Source: Thiogranum sp. (GTDB lineage Bacteria; Pseudomonadota; Gammaproteobacteria; DSM-19610). From it: a stretch of 64,000 bases of DNA. Position numbers and translations under genes: made by a program. Positions 32,684 through 43,367 of the stretch are shown one piece after another; the first letter of the stretch is position 1; the number at the start of each line of letters is the position of its first letter. The stretch spans positions 19,022-83,021 of the forward strand of contig JASBST010000015.1 of assembly GCA_030148775.1 (NCBI GenBank). The letters run 5' to 3'. The notes under the pieces were generated by a model. It worked only from the letters and a program-made list of their open reading frames with translations, ran no database searches and was not told the DNA's origin.

Positions 32684-35175
32684 CAAAAGACCCCTACAGC
32701 GTGGGCGCTGGCAGCGGTGATCGCCAACTGATAAATAATCTGACTCACGTTGGTCCACAGGTTGATCGGCCGCACCCGATCCACGTCCAGCGGTACGACA
32801 ATGGTGTCGCCCGGCAGGATCTCGGCACCGTCGGGATCAAACCAGTGCTTCGCGGCATCGACACTCCCATCGGCGCGAATTACGTAGATCCGGTGGGTAT
32901 CCGCTTTACTGGTCGCGCCACCGCTCATGTTGATATATCGATCGCGGTCGAAACCGCGGGTGTACAGATGAGAGGTAGGATAGAACACTTCACCGGTCAC
33001 CGTCACTTCCTGGGTGATCGCCGGAATATACAGTTTGTCGCCGTCGGCGAGCGTGACATCGTAGTCGCTCCGCCGCCCGTCGCGCGTATCCTCCAGCAAT
33101 TCGGGCAGATCGATCACCAGGCGGCCGGTCGGTTCGACGCCGCGCAGCTGGTCGCCGAGCTGGCGCACAATCTCCAGTGAGCCCCCTTTGCTGCTGTCTT
33201 CCTGGGCCAGCTTGAGGGACAACGAGGCCAGATCCGCTTCAAGCCTGCGGCGCATTTCATCGAGGCGTTTTCTTTCGCGCTCCTGCAGTTCCTTGCGCAG
33301 GAATAGCGCACCGCGCGGAAAAGCCATATCGGTTAGGCCGCCGGCGCGTTGCAGCAGACTACTGAGCTGTTCGCCCCGGGAGATCGGATAAACGCCCGGG
33401 AACCTGACCTCGCCGCGGATTTCCACGCTGACAGCACTTGCCCATTCCGGGAGTCGCTGGATATGCAGATTGTCATGGGGATTAAGCTGTAGATCGGCGT
33501 CCCGGCCACCGGCGAGGATGGTTTTGAGGTCCACTTTAACGTGAGCCACTTCGCGGTAACTGCCGTCGACAATCTCGTAACGGGTCAGCTCGGCGCCGAG
33601 CGCATAGGCCGCCTCGGCAAGACCGCCACCGGCACGGATCAGATCGCTGACACGCATCGAGGGCACCAATGGATAATCGCCGGGATCACGCACCAGGCCC
33701 CCGACCGATACGACCCGAGCGGGTTGTTGGAAACTCGCCTGTTGTTTCAGCGTATCCACCAGTTGGCCTACGATCACGTCGCGATCAACCGACGTGTCGA
33801 ACACCATGAGTTCGTCGCGCGCCTGCAGTTCGATATTTTCAGCCGATGACGGGTTCTCGACCGCCTCGCCGAGCCGGACGGCCAGCGCGGCAATGTGCCG
33901 ATCGGGCGGCATTTCCCGCCGGATCAGTGCGTAGTTCAGGTCCGCTCTGGGCAACAGGGTATGCTCGAGCGAAGGGATCAGATCGGCGACCCGCATGCCG
34001 GCGCGCCACTGATAACCGCCGGGCCGCTGGACATGTCCCGACAACAGTACGATGTCCTGCATTTTCTCCAGAACCGAATAAATCCTTAGAGTATCGCCGG
34101 AGCGGACGTCGGTCCGCGCATGCCTGCCCTGACTGAGGTCCACGTCCACCAGCGTGCGCTCACCTCGCTTGTTGATACGCTCGATCTGTGAGGCCGCCGG
34201 ATACGCGGTCGGCAGCAGCCCCCCGCTCAGCTGCAGCAACTGCCCGATACTGCGTTCGTGTTTCAGCTCGTAAATAGCCGGCCGTTTGACTTCTCCGGCC
34301 ACGCCCACCCGCACGCCCACCGGGGGGATGAAAATCACGTCACCGGGCTGCAACCGCCGGTCGCCGCTGGTGTCTCCGTGCAGCAAAAGATCGTAGAGAT
34401 CGAGATGGGCGACAATCCTGCCACTGCGTTTGAGTTGAATGTCGCGCAGCGATCCGATCGGTTTGACGCCGCCGCTGACAAACAGCGCGTTGGTCAACGT
34501 GGAGAGCGCACTGACGGTATAGGAACCCGGTCGATTGGCCTCCCCGAGCACGAACACACGGATGGAGCGCAGGGCGCCAAGGCTGATCACCGCCTGCTCG
34601 CCCAATAGCTGCCGCTTGATGTGATTGTTGAGCATCGCCTGCATCTCGGCGAAGCTGAGACCGGCCACGCTCAGCGGACCGAGTTTGGGGAAATGCAGTT
34701 GACCGTCGCGCGACACCGTAAGGCTGTATTGAGCCGGTTCCTTGCCGAATAGCTGGATGTTCACCGTATCGCCGGGGCCGATGACGTAATCCGGATCCAC
34801 CGGAATATCGGTAGCCGGCGCAAAGGTCGTCGGAACGCCCGCGAACAGGTCGTAGCCGAAGGGCTGCAAGGGCGCATTTTCGTCCCGCTCCTGCACCGGT
34901 ATCGGACCCATCTGCGCGGGCTGCGAAAGGGTGGCCGTCTCAGACGACGGCAACGGTGCAACCAACCTCGGCTGCTCGGGCGGCAGGTCGTTTGAACTTC
35001 CATTCCCCGCTCCCCAGGCTTCCAGCAACCGGTTCTGCTGCTCGGCCGGCAGACTCTTGAACCGCTGCATTTGCTCGGGAGTCGGTGTCTGCGCCGGTGC
35101 CGCGGACGAAATACAGACCAAAGCCGCCGCGACAAGGCAGGAGAAGGCGGAATGGAGTCTGTGCTTAAAGTTCAT
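32683..35175 (-). CDS. Polysaccharide export protein (OPX family) with multiple SLBB domains
   Basis: The protein has 830 residues. A signal peptide (LVAAALVCISSAAPAQ) has no lipobox Cys. The Poly_export domain starts at about residue 125 (DYVIGPGDTVNIQLFGKEPA) and is followed by about five SLBB repeats (RVFVLGEANRPGSYTV, VGVAGEVKRPAIYELK, VSVGGLVRDPGDYPLV, VEIRGEVRFPGVYPIS, VTVTGEVFYPTSHLYT). A helical insertion (LQERERKRLDEMRRRLEADL) interrupts the later part. It is about twice the length of Wza and resembles OtnA-type exporters that span more of the periplasm. It is translationally coupled to Wzz. Confidence 0.9.
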   Translation of the reverse strand: MNFKHRLHSAFSCLVAAALVCISSAAPAQTPTPEQMQRFKSLPAEQQNRLLEAWGAGNGSSNDLPPEQPRLVAPLPSSETATLSQPAQMGPIPVQERDENAPLQPFGYDLFAGVPTTFAPATDIPVDPDYVIGPGDTVNIQLFGKEPAQYSLTVSRDGQLHFPKLGPLSVAGLSFAEMQAMLNNHIKRQLLGEQAVISLGALRSIRVFVLGEANRPGSYTVSALSTLTNALFVSGGVKPIGSLRDIQLKRSGRIVAHLDLYDLLLHGDTSGDRRLQPGDVIFIPPVGVRVGVAGEVKRPAIYELKHERSIGQLLQLSGGLLPTAYPAASQIERINKRGERTLVDVDLSQGRHARTDVRSGDTLRIYSVLEKMQDIVLLSGHVQRPGGYQWRAGMRVADLIPSLEHTLLPRADLNYALIRREMPPDRHIAALAVRLGEAVENPSSAENIELQARDELMVFDTSVDRDVIVGQLVDTLKQQASFQQPARVVSVGGLVRDPGDYPLVPSMRVSDLIRAGGGLAEAAYALGAELTRYEIVDGSYREVAHVKVDLKTILAGGRDADLQLNPHDNLHIQRLPEWASAVSVEIRGEVRFPGVYPISRGEQLSSLLQRAGGLTDMAFPRGALFLRKELQERERKRLDEMRRRLEADLASLSLKLAQEDSSKGGSLEIVRQLGDQLRGVEPTGRLVIDLPELLEDTRDGRRSDYDVTLADGDKLYIPAITQEVTVTGEVFYPTSHLYTRGFDRDRYINMSGGATSKADTHRIYVIRADGSVDAAKHWFDPDGAEILPGDTIVVPLDVDRVRPINLWTNVSQIIYQLAITAASAHAVGVF

Positions 35176-35224
35176 GCTGGTAGTCTGTACGGTTACCGGG
35201 TCGGTTGGTACTCAGCGGCCCGGG

Positions 35225-37327
35225 CTATTGTCCCAAATGGCTGCCGACACTTCGATAGGGGTTATCCAGCCCGAGGCTGCGCTCAAGGGTAGTGTACAGA
35301 TCAGCGGGGGAAACCACCATTTGTCCGACGTCGCGGGTCCAGGGTGCCAGCGCCAACTCGCTACGCGCCCGCGTATCCCGGGTCAGCATCGACCCCAAGG
35401 GGATGGAGAGAAAAATGCCTTTATCGAAATAGGGATCGCCGGGACTACCCGGCGAGGTGATGTCGTTGCCATCGGTACGCGTGTACCAGGCGCCAAACGT
35501 GATGCCGGAACGGAAACGCCGCTTCAACTCGAACCGCACCCCGGTGTCGCGCGCCAGGAAGCGACCGGCGCGAACGGTGGCGGTCACGCCCCATGCCGGC
35601 AGGCGGTAATGGAAGGCGCCCAGCAAGGTGAGTGTGTCGTAGTCACGGAACTCGAAGACCCCATCGGGAGAGCGCTGACGTAGCCGATCCACCGAAAGGT
35701 CCGCCGCCCAGTTCCCTTTCGCGGGAAGATAGAGCGCTTGTCCGCCGACGCCGGCGAACATCAATTCATACAGTCCCGCCGACAACCGCGTATAGACCCG
35801 TTGTCGCGGCTGGAAATATTGATTGATCAGCAAACGTGGAAGCTTGAAGCGACCCTCCTGGAGGTACAGCGCGATATCGGAACGCACATGCGCCAGGGTG
35901 CTGTTGGAGGCCTGTTCGACCTTGCTGACGTTCTCGTAGAGCGTCAACTCCGCACTGGTTTCGAAAAAGCGGCCGCGTCCAATCTGCTTGCGATAATTCG
36001 CTCGGGCAAACAGATTGAAGCGCGCCGCCCCATTTGGATCGTTGAAAAACACGCCCAGATTAAACGGCACAAGCTCAAAACCACTGAGATCGGTATCCTC
36101 GAACCGGTAGCTGAGCACATGGCCTTCGTCGCTACGCTGAACCTCGCGATTGAGCAGCCTGGCATCTTCAACCATTGGTATCTCCACCTGGTGTCGCGCC
36201 AACGCCTTGTCCGCCAACGGGTCGGCGTAGCTGATCTGCAGATACCTGTCGAGCTGCCGGCGTGAAATTAGTCCGGCGAAGTAGCGCCGCAACTTGTGGG
36301 TGTCGGTGAAACTGTAGGTAAGGATAGCCAGGTCCCGGTCTGTGTAGGTAATGCGCAGCGCGCGCACGTCGGCCGGTCCAAGGGACAGAAGAATACGCGC
36401 CGCGCGCCCCACCGCCCGGCCGGTCGCGCTGATGCGCGAATTGGTCAGCTGGGCATGCAGCGTATGGCCGTCAAAGGCCAGGTGAATATTCTTGTAATCA
36501 CTCCGGTACAGGGCCCGCGCCAGTCGTGCCGCGGAATCGGTACTGGCAAGCCACTGCCCCATATCGGCCTGGGGGCGGCTGAGCGGGTACGGGTCGGGTT
36601 CGTCGAGCTTTGGCACAAACTCCGGCTTCATCAGTGGCACCGACACAAAGGCGTTGGCGCCCAGGCTGTCGTCCTGCGCCGAAAGCTGGACCCCGAACCA
36701 GTTGTTGCGATATTCCAGTGCGTAGTTCAGACCGCCGTCGCGGCGCGCCGCACCGGACGCAGCGGCCCCGGGGTCGGTACGATAATCATAGGCATCGTAC
36801 TCAACCACCAGCGAAAAATGCCGGTTCCAGGGGAGCCGGTGGCGCACGCCCCCAAACCAGCCGTCGATCCGGTCCGAGCCGTAACCCAGGGTATAATCGC
36901 TGTTTCCGAGCCGCTTCGACAGGGCGCCGTAATGGGCTTTGAACACACCGGTGCCGGTGAAATCCTGTGCGCCCAGCGCCAGGCTGGGCCACCAGTCCCC
37001 TTCGCGCCAGACGAGGGCTTTGGCGTCGAAGGCCTTGTCTTTGAAGTCACCAAACCCCCGCCCCAGGCCGCTCGACAGCCCACGGATCACCGTGTAGCGC
37101 GCCGACAGTTCCAGGCGTGGAAACAGGCTGACGCTGCTCCATATAGGCAAATAGGTATCGGACCAGCCGGCGCCTAGACGCAGCGTCCCGTCCGCTTCCA
37201 GGCGCGCGTCCGGCATATTGATGAGGCCCGTTTGCCCGGAGCTGCTGGGCTGCGCAGCGGCCGAACCGGCGAAGGCCAAAACCGTGGACAACAATAGTAC
37301 CCGAAAAACCGGGAAGTTCGGCGGCAT
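35225..37327 (-). CDS. YjbH-domain outer-membrane exopolysaccharide protein
   Basis: The protein has 700 residues. A signal peptide (LLLSTVLAFAGSAAAQ) is followed by the YjbH opening GQTGLINMPDARLEADGTLR and many alternating beta strands ending with aromatic residues, consistent with one or two barrels (VRHRLPWNRHFSLVVEYDAY, FRSGITFGAWYTRTDGND). YjbH proteins accompany exopolysaccharide exporters and probably form or stabilise the outer-membrane exit. It lies 49 bp upstream of the OPX gene on the same strand. Confidence 0.88.
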   Translation of the reverse strand: MPPNFPVFRVLLLSTVLAFAGSAAAQPSSSGQTGLINMPDARLEADGTLRLGAGWSDTYLPIWSSVSLFPRLELSARYTVIRGLSSGLGRGFGDFKDKAFDAKALVWREGDWWPSLALGAQDFTGTGVFKAHYGALSKRLGNSDYTLGYGSDRIDGWFGGVRHRLPWNRHFSLVVEYDAYDYRTDPGAAASGAARRDGGLNYALEYRNNWFGVQLSAQDDSLGANAFVSVPLMKPEFVPKLDEPDPYPLSRPQADMGQWLASTDSAARLARALYRSDYKNIHLAFDGHTLHAQLTNSRISATGRAVGRAARILLSLGPADVRALRITYTDRDLAILTYSFTDTHKLRRYFAGLISRRQLDRYLQISYADPLADKALARHQVEIPMVEDARLLNREVQRSDEGHVLSYRFEDTDLSGFELVPFNLGVFFNDPNGAARFNLFARANYRKQIGRGRFFETSAELTLYENVSKVEQASNSTLAHVRSDIALYLQEGRFKLPRLLINQYFQPRQRVYTRLSAGLYELMFAGVGGQALYLPAKGNWAADLSVDRLRQRSPDGVFEFRDYDTLTLLGAFHYRLPAWGVTATVRAGRFLARDTGVRFELKRRFRSGITFGAWYTRTDGNDITSPGSPGDPYFDKGIFLSIPLGSMLTRDTRARSELALAPWTRDVGQMVVSPADLYTTLERSLGLDNPYRSVGSHLGQ

Positions 37328-37530
37328 GGGCTCGGCGATAGACGGTTGCGGGGAGTCGCAAGGGCGCTCCCGATTTTATTTGCGAGAAAATCCACACGTG
37401 GTCACCGCGCCGCCCACCGCGGGCGCCGCGACGGCGTCGCAGAGAAGGGACTTTACAACAAAATTACACTCGACGTATACGCGGGCGGGAACCGGAAGCC
37501 TGCGCCGGACCGAGCGATCAAGGCGGACCG

Positions 37531-38457
37531 CTAACCGGTCTGCTTTACCAACTGGGCGATCTTGTCGCCGTTTTTACCGAAGCGCTGGTGCAGATAGTCG
37601 AGAAAATCCTGGCTCAGCTCGGGATGCTGCAAGGCGTACTCCACCGTCGCGCGCAGATAACCCAGCTTGCTGCCGCAATCGTAACGTTGCCCGGTAAATT
37701 CATAGGCCAGAACCTGTTCCTCTTTCAGCAGAGCTGCGATCGCGTCGGTCAACTGGACCTCGCCGCCGGCCCCTTTGGGGACGTTCTCAAGCAGATCGAA
37801 AATTCGCGGGGTGAGGATATACCGGCCCACTACCGCCAGCGTGGTCGGCGCATCGGCCGGCTTGGGTTTTTCCACAATACTGCTGACCCGACTGAGGCCG
37901 GTGGTGATCTCGTCGGACTGTACGATACCGTATTTTTCGGTTTCCTCGCGCGGCACCTGCTCAACGCCCAGCAGGCTGCACCGATTATAGGCAAACGCCG
38001 AAGCCATCTGCGCCATACAGGGGGTATCGCCGCCGTCGATCAGATCGTCCGCCAGAATAACCGCGAAGGGTTCGTCGCCCACTACCGGGCGGGCGCACAG
38101 CACCGCGTGCCCGAGTCCCAGCGCCTCCGGTTGGCGGACATAGACGCAGGAGACCCCTTTCGGGACGACATTTCTAAGAACTTCAAGCAGATGCGTCTTG
38201 CCTTTGCGTTCGAGTTCGATTTCCATCTCGAAGTTTTTATCGAAATGGTCTTCGATCGCCCGTTTACTGCTGCTGGTGACAAAAATCAGCTCCTCGACGC
38301 CGGCGGCAATGGCCTCCTCGGCCGCGTACTGGATCAGCGGCTTGTCGACGATTGTGAGCATTTCCTTGGGATTCGCCTTGGTGGCGGGCAGGAAGCGGGT
38401 ACCGAGCCCGGCGACCGGGAAAACCGCCTTCTTGATTTGGACTTTCTTGCTGGCCAT
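37531..38457 (-). CDS. galU: UTP-glucose-1-phosphate uridylyltransferase, GalU
   Basis: The protein has 308 residues. The nucleotide-binding motif is [20 protein letters not shown]; others are [29 protein letters not shown] and [11 protein letters not shown]. It makes UDP-glucose for exopolysaccharide and lipopolysaccharide synthesis. It lies between the dehydratase gene and the YjbH gene, with 203 bp before YjbH that may hold a separate promoter. Confidence 0.95.
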   Translation of the reverse strand: MASKKVQIKKAVFPVAGLGTRFLPATKANPKEMLTIVDKPLIQYAAEEAIAAGVEELIFVTSSSKRAIEDHFDKNFEMEIELERKGKTHLLEVLRNVVPKGVSCVYVRQPEALGLGHAVLCARPVVGDEPFAVILADDLIDGGDTPCMAQMASAFAYNRCSLLGVEQVPREETEKYGIVQSDEITTGLSRVSSIVEKPKPADAPTTLAVVGRYILTPRIFDLLENVPKGAGGEVQLTDAIAALLKEEQVLAYEFTGQRYDCGSKLGYLRATVEYALQHPELSQDFLDYLHQRFGKNGDKIAQLVKQTG

Positions 38458-38488
38458 GGTTTCGGGTTCCTTATAATTCGGCTATATC

Positions 38489-40399
38489 CTAGTGCAGCAC
38501 CGGTGTATCGGCATTAACGGATGAGGTATCCGCCCCGGAAAACGCTACGGGCTGGCGGCCTCCTTCCTCGCCGATACTGCCCCATTCCGGCACCATTTCG
38601 CGCAGCAGCGTGTGCAATTGTGCTTCATCGCAATTATCGCAAGCAGTAACCATGCCATTCAAGATTTCCGTCAACCGATGCCAGTCGCATTCCCGATGGG
38701 AGGCGAGCAGAATCTTGTCGTGCACCGTGCTTTGAAGGGCCTCCTTCTCATGAAAGAGCTCTTCGAAAAGCTTTTCACCGGGACGCAAGCCAGTATATAC
38801 GATATCGAGGTCTTCGCCGGGGACTTTACCGGATAAGCGAATCATCTGCTCCGCCAGATAGGCGATTTTGATCGGTTCCCCCATATCCAGGACGAAGATT
38901 TCGCCACCGGAACCCATCACACTGGCCTGCAGGATCAGTTGGCAGGCTTCCGGTATGGTCATGAAAAAGCGGGTGATTTCCCGGTGGGTCACGGTGACCG
39001 GGCCGCCCTCGGCAATCTGTTGCTTAAAGAGAGGGACAACACTGCCAGCTGAACCCAGAACGTTACCGAAACGCACGGTGACGAAACAGGTACGAGAGCG
39101 TCTATCCAGATTCTGACAGAAGATTTCAGCCGCCCGTTTACTAGAGCCCATCACATTAGCGGGATTCACCGCTTTGTCGGTCGAAATCATCACAAAGGAC
39201 TCACAGCCATACCGATCAGCCAATTCCGCGACGATACGAGTACCAAGTACATTATTCCTTACCGCTTCGCGTATTTGGTTTTCCAGCATAGGTACGTGCT
39301 TGTACGCTGCCGCGTGGAAGATCACCTCAGGCTGACCATCGCGGATCAACTGTTCAACCGCCGCACGGTCGGTCACGTCATTCAACGATCGACGAATGTG
39401 TAATTTCGGAAAACTCCTAACGAGTTCCATCTCAATGGAGTAGAGATTAAATTCACAGTTGTCCAACAAAATCAAATAAGCAGGCCGAAGCGTCGCGATT
39501 TGGCGACATAGCTCTGATCCGATAGAACCCCCCGCACCGGTGACCAAAACCTTCTTGTCCTTGACTTCCAGTTCTATGGCGCGCCAATCAAGCGCCACTG
39601 GCTCGCGCCCGAGTAGATCGTCAATAGACACCTCACGCAGCTGATTGAGCGTGACCTCGCCAGACATCAGTCGATCCATCGGCGGCAACGTACGAAACGG
39701 AACGCCAGTGCGTTCACACAAGCCTACCAACCGACGCATTTGACGGGAACTGGCCGAAGGTAGCGCCAGTACGATCAGATCCAAGGATAAGTGTTCGGCG
39801 AAATCAATTATCTCGTCGCATGGCCCTAACACCCTCACCCCGTGGATTTCACGACCATGCTTATATAAGCTATCGTCGACAAAACCAACGGGGTTATAGA
39901 TTTCGTCTCGGCTACGCAGCAGATCTCTTACTAGCATCTCTCCAGCTTTTCCGGCGCCTACCACCAATACCCGGCAACCTTCACCGCGATAAATATGCCG
40001 GTCTTTCGACCAACGAACCGCCAAACGCGACGCACCTAACAGTGAGATCAATAATATTCCATAGAGGGGAAAAATCGACCGGGGCACGCCGTCCATACGG
40101 GTTAACAGAAACACTATAACCGCGGAAAATGCCATACCGACAAGCACCGCTTTACCAATGCGGATCAGATCGGGAATGGACGCAAACCGCCAAACACCCC
40201 GGTACAGGCCATAATAGTGAAAGGCAATCGCCTGTACGCTAACCAATACTACCAAACTATGGATTGCCGTAAAAAACTGCTCGGACGGGATCGCGCCTAA
40301 ATTGTAACGTAACCAATAAGCGCCGAACCAAGCCACAGGAATCATCGCTAAATCGTGGGTGATGGCCAAAGTCCTATTATTTAAAAATCTGTTTCTCAT
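38489..40399 (-). CDS. Membrane-bound UDP-GlcNAc 4,6-dehydratase, WbpM/CapD/PglF family
   Basis: From ATG 40399 the protein has 636 residues; a TTG at 40462 is the alternative. Four N-terminal helices (LAMIPVAWFGAYWLRYNLG onward) are followed by a CoA-binding-like Rossmann part (VLVVGAGKAGEMLVRDLL) and the catalytic SDR domain (VTGAGGSIGSELCRQ near residue 287, STDKAVNPANVMGSSKR with Met and Lys in the active-site positions typical of this family). It would convert UDP-GlcNAc to the 4-keto-6-deoxy sugar, the entry to UDP-QuiNAc, FucNAc or bacillosamine. The SDR gene at 41190 may perform the next step. Confidence 0.92.
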   Translation of the reverse strand: MRNRFLNNRTLAITHDLAMIPVAWFGAYWLRYNLGAIPSEQFFTAIHSLVVLVSVQAIAFHYYGLYRGVWRFASIPDLIRIGKAVLVGMAFSAVIVFLLTRMDGVPRSIFPLYGILLISLLGASRLAVRWSKDRHIYRGEGCRVLVVGAGKAGEMLVRDLLRSRDEIYNPVGFVDDSLYKHGREIHGVRVLGPCDEIIDFAEHLSLDLIVLALPSASSRQMRRLVGLCERTGVPFRTLPPMDRLMSGEVTLNQLREVSIDDLLGREPVALDWRAIELEVKDKKVLVTGAGGSIGSELCRQIATLRPAYLILLDNCEFNLYSIEMELVRSFPKLHIRRSLNDVTDRAAVEQLIRDGQPEVIFHAAAYKHVPMLENQIREAVRNNVLGTRIVAELADRYGCESFVMISTDKAVNPANVMGSSKRAAEIFCQNLDRRSRTCFVTVRFGNVLGSAGSVVPLFKQQIAEGGPVTVTHREITRFFMTIPEACQLILQASVMGSGGEIFVLDMGEPIKIAYLAEQMIRLSGKVPGEDLDIVYTGLRPGEKLFEELFHEKEALQSTVHDKILLASHRECDWHRLTEILNGMVTACDNCDEAQLHTLLREMVPEWGSIGEEGGRQPVAFSGADTSSVNADTPVLH

Positions 40400-40548
40400 C
40401 CCACTTATCTTACTCTGCCCGAAAAAACGACGCCAAATCCACTCAAATCCGATCCCTTGCAACGACTAAAACCTACCACCCAAAACCATCTTATTTTAAA
40501 GGTAATAGTCAGACTCTGAAGTATACTAATTCAGTATAAAACTTTTAG

Positions 40549-41157
40549 CTAATGGGAGACGCCACGGCGGCGGATTACCCGGCTCACGGTTATAAATAGG
40601 ATTTTTATATCAAACATCAACGACTGGCGCCCCAAATATTCGACATCTAGACGGACTTTTTCCAGTACGGGCAGTTCATCGCGCCCATTTATCTGCGCCC
40701 AACCGGTCAAACCTGGCAACAGACTATCGACTCCGGACTCGGTACGCAGGACTATCAAATCATCCTGATTGAATAATGCAGGGCGAGGTCCTACAAGGCT
40801 CATATCGCCTTTAATGATATTCCAGAGCTGAGGCAACTCATCAAGACTCGTCCTACGCAGAAATCTTCCTACCTTGGTCAGATATCTTTCCGGATCATCC
40901 ATCAAGTGCGTGGCAATGACCGGAGTGTCGGTCCGCATAGTACGGTACTTTGCCATACTAAAGTATTTATTACGTTTTCCCACTCTTTTTGACCAATACA
41001 ACACCGGACCTTTTGAAGTCAGCCTTATCACCAGGGCGATAAGGAGGCCTGGAACGAAAGTCGCTATTATCAGTATGCTTGCGAGTACAATATCGACCAG
41101 TCTTTTCGCAGGATATCCTGAAAACGCCACTCCAGCAGCAGATCTTGTATCATTCAT
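40549..41157 (-). CDS. Initiating sugar-phosphate transferase (PglC/WbaP-type PGT)
   Basis: The protein has 202 residues. One N-terminal membrane segment (LVDIVLASILIIATFVPGLL) precedes the catalytic core RTSLDELPQLWNIIKGDMSL and VGPRPAL, with GLTGWAQINGR. It transfers a sugar-1-phosphate to undecaprenyl phosphate and so starts the repeat unit. The short, single-helix form is PglC-like, and these often use 6-deoxy-HexNAc sugars, matching the WbpM-type dehydratase upstream of it in the locus. Confidence 0.92.
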   Translation of the reverse strand: MNDTRSAAGVAFSGYPAKRLVDIVLASILIIATFVPGLLIALVIRLTSKGPVLYWSKRVGKRNKYFSMAKYRTMRTDTPVIATHLMDDPERYLTKVGRFLRRTSLDELPQLWNIIKGDMSLVGPRPALFNQDDLIVLRTESGVDSLLPGLTGWAQINGRDELPVLEKVRLDVEYLGRQSLMFDIKILFITVSRVIRRRGVSH

Positions 41158-41189
41158 AAACTATTAGCCCGCCTCGAATGAGATTCTAA

Positions 41190-42188
41190 TTATTTCAACC
41201 CGAGAGCGGCGATTATCTTCGGTAGACTTTCTCGCAAACCATATTGCGGCTTGAACTCCAAATCTCTTTGCAATTTAGCCGAAGAATACCAGGCCGATCC
41301 AATGAGTTTATCGAGCGCGGCTGAGTCAAACAAAAAGCGCCGTCCCTGTAGCCGCCCCATAACATCACCCGCTTTCGCCAATAGCTTCAGAACCGAGGTC
41401 GGAACGTTAACATTCGAAATCGGTCGATTCAGTGCCTCACAAATCCATTCATAGATCTGCCTTGTAGAGTACGGATGGTCGTCAGTGACAATATAGGTTT
41501 GATCTGCGGCATGGGGGTTTTCCGCAGCCAGCAAAGCCGCCTGAACCACATCCTCGACATGCACCATGGAACGACGATTGCCGGACTCGGCCAATGGTGG
41601 AAAATGCCCCCGCGCAACAGCCTCAATCATACGTGGAAGATTACCTTTACTGGTCGAACCGTACACCATAGCAAGACGCAAGACTGTCGAGTGCGGTATC
41701 AGTCGGTCGCTAAAAACCAGCTGCTCCGCGGCTAATTTGCTTCGGCCATAAGGGGTCGTCGGCACCCCTTCAAAGCTCTCGTCGAGACAAGCATCCCCGC
41801 CTTCCCCCATTGCCTTTACACTACTGAAAAAAATGAATCGATCTACGCCTTCGGTAGCTGCGGCGTTCAACAGTCTTTCTGTGCCATCGGTGTTAATGGC
41901 GAAATACTCAGCCGCATCTTGTCGATTTTCGCTTATGGCATGCGACTTTCCGGCCAGATGGAACACTGTGTCGACACAACGCATCGCTCCGCACGGCAAA
42001 ATACCTCTCAGGTCGCCGGTTACTCTCTCGTCCCAAATTCCTTCGCTGACATCGCGCGTCAACGCCCGAACTCGAACGCCGATTTCCTGTAGGCGTCTGC
42101 ATAATACTTGCCCGACAAACCCTGAAGCTCCAGTCACCATCGCGCATGACATCCTGCTCGCACTTTTCGTCCGCATAACCTCTAGCAC
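41190..42188 (-). CDS. NAD-dependent epimerase/dehydratase, possible 4-keto-6-deoxy-HexNAc reductase
   Basis: The protein has 332 residues. It is an extended SDR with VTGASGFVGQVLCRRL, catalytic Ser (FIFFSSVKAMGE) and Tyr-x3-Lys (TPYGRSKLAAEQ). With a WbpM-type dehydratase and PglC-type transferase, WbpV-like reductases make UDP-QuiNAc or UDP-FucNAc, so this is the favoured role. It could also be a C4 epimerase. The start is GTG 42188, or ATG 42176; it overlaps the glycosyltransferase stop by a few bases. Confidence 0.8.
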   Translation of the reverse strand: MLEVMRTKSASRMSCAMVTGASGFVGQVLCRRLQEIGVRVRALTRDVSEGIWDERVTGDLRGILPCGAMRCVDTVFHLAGKSHAISENRQDAAEYFAINTDGTERLLNAAATEGVDRFIFFSSVKAMGEGGDACLDESFEGVPTTPYGRSKLAAEQLVFSDRLIPHSTVLRLAMVYGSTSKGNLPRMIEAVARGHFPPLAESGNRRSMVHVEDVVQAALLAAENPHAADQTYIVTDDHPYSTRQIYEWICEALNRPISNVNVPTSVLKLLAKAGDVMGRLQGRRFLFDSAALDKLIGSAWYSSAKLQRDLEFKPQYGLRESLPKIIAALGLK

Positions 42189-43336
42189 TCACCCAACAAA
42201 GACCGATACATTTCAAGGGTCTTGGATACCACAACGGTTTCAGAGAATCGGTCCTCGACTAATTTGCGTCCGTTCCTACCCATTTGCCTGCGCAGAACCG
42301 GATCGGACACCAATTTTCGAATTGCCTCAGCCAGTGATTGCGCATCCCTGGTTGGCACCAAGATACCATTCACCCCATCGAGTACGATTTCCCGGCAACC
42401 CGGTGTATCGGTCGTCACAATGGGCCTACCGCAGGCGGCCGCTTCGATCAACGATTTTGGGACGCCCTCGCCATAAAACGACGGTAGCACTGCGATATGC
42501 GACTGAGCCCATACTCGTGGGATATCACCGTCGTGACCTTTCCATTGTACCCAACCTTCGGAGTCCCAAGATTCTAAGCGTGATTCCTCAATGGACGTAG
42601 GATTGGCCGGATCCGGCGTTCCCACCAACACTGCGTTTAGTGACAAGCCATCTTGTTTCAGGATACGTGCCGCTTCGACGAATTCGACTATTCCTTTGGC
42701 ACGGATCATCCGTGCCACCAATGTAACTACCGTCGGCCCGGACTCCGGCTCCGGCAAAGGACAAAAACGCCGTGTATCGACTCCAGATCCGCTGATGACT
42801 TCGGTACGCTCCGGCAATACCGCTCCGCTGTCGATCAGCAGGCGTCGATCGTCTGGGTTCTGCAATAAAATGTGCGTGCGTGGAGAGTTGAACAATAAGC
42901 GAAATGCCCTGCGTACGAAGAAGCTGATCAATCTCGCCTGTTTGCTATTGGAGGAAAAGACGTATCCCATTCCCGCCAGGGCATTGACCACAGCAGGACC
43001 ACAAACCATCCGTGCAGCGATTGAACCATACAGCACCGGCTTGAGGGCCACATGATGAACCAGATCCGGTCGCTCCCTCCGATATATCGAAAAGATTTCA
43101 ACAATCGCAGCCAATTCACGTAACGGGTTATTGTTGCGGCGTCGCATTTTCAGGGGTATTAGACGAAATCCTTCGTTAACGATGCGTTCCCTATGCATAG
43201 TGACATGCGTGGCCACGACCACCTTCATCCCAGCATCACGGGCTGCGCGTGCAATTGGCAACCTATGCGAACAGAAATACCAGTCTTCCGTCACCACGTA
43301 GATGATAGTCTTCCCGGACAGATGATTAGCCTCCAA
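42182..43336 (-). CDS. Glycosyltransferase family 4 protein
   Basis: The protein has 384 residues with the GT-B two-Rossmann architecture. N-terminal VVTEDWYFCSHRLPIARAA and VHHVALKPVLYGSIAAR, then SGSGVDTRRFCPLPE and C-terminal FYGEGVPKSLIEAAACGRPI with TDTPGCREIV, the nucleotide-sugar-binding signature of GT4. It acts on the cytoplasmic face on undecaprenyl-linked intermediates. The donor is unknown; members of this subgroup next to a PglC-type transferase often add HexNAc. Confidence 0.88.
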   Translation of the reverse strand: MEANHLSGKTIIYVVTEDWYFCSHRLPIARAARDAGMKVVVATHVTMHRERIVNEGFRLIPLKMRRRNNNPLRELAAIVEIFSIYRRERPDLVHHVALKPVLYGSIAARMVCGPAVVNALAGMGYVFSSNSKQARLISFFVRRAFRLLFNSPRTHILLQNPDDRRLLIDSGAVLPERTEVISGSGVDTRRFCPLPEPESGPTVVTLVARMIRAKGIVEFVEAARILKQDGLSLNAVLVGTPDPANPTSIEESRLESWDSEGWVQWKGHDGDIPRVWAQSHIAVLPSFYGEGVPKSLIEAAACGRPIVTTDTPGCREIVLDGVNGILVPTRDAQSLAEAIRKLVSDPVLRRQMGRNGRKLVEDRFSETVVVSKTLEMYRSLLGEC

Positions 43337-43367
43337 ACTCTAGCCTTTTTTGGTTGCTCACGAAAGT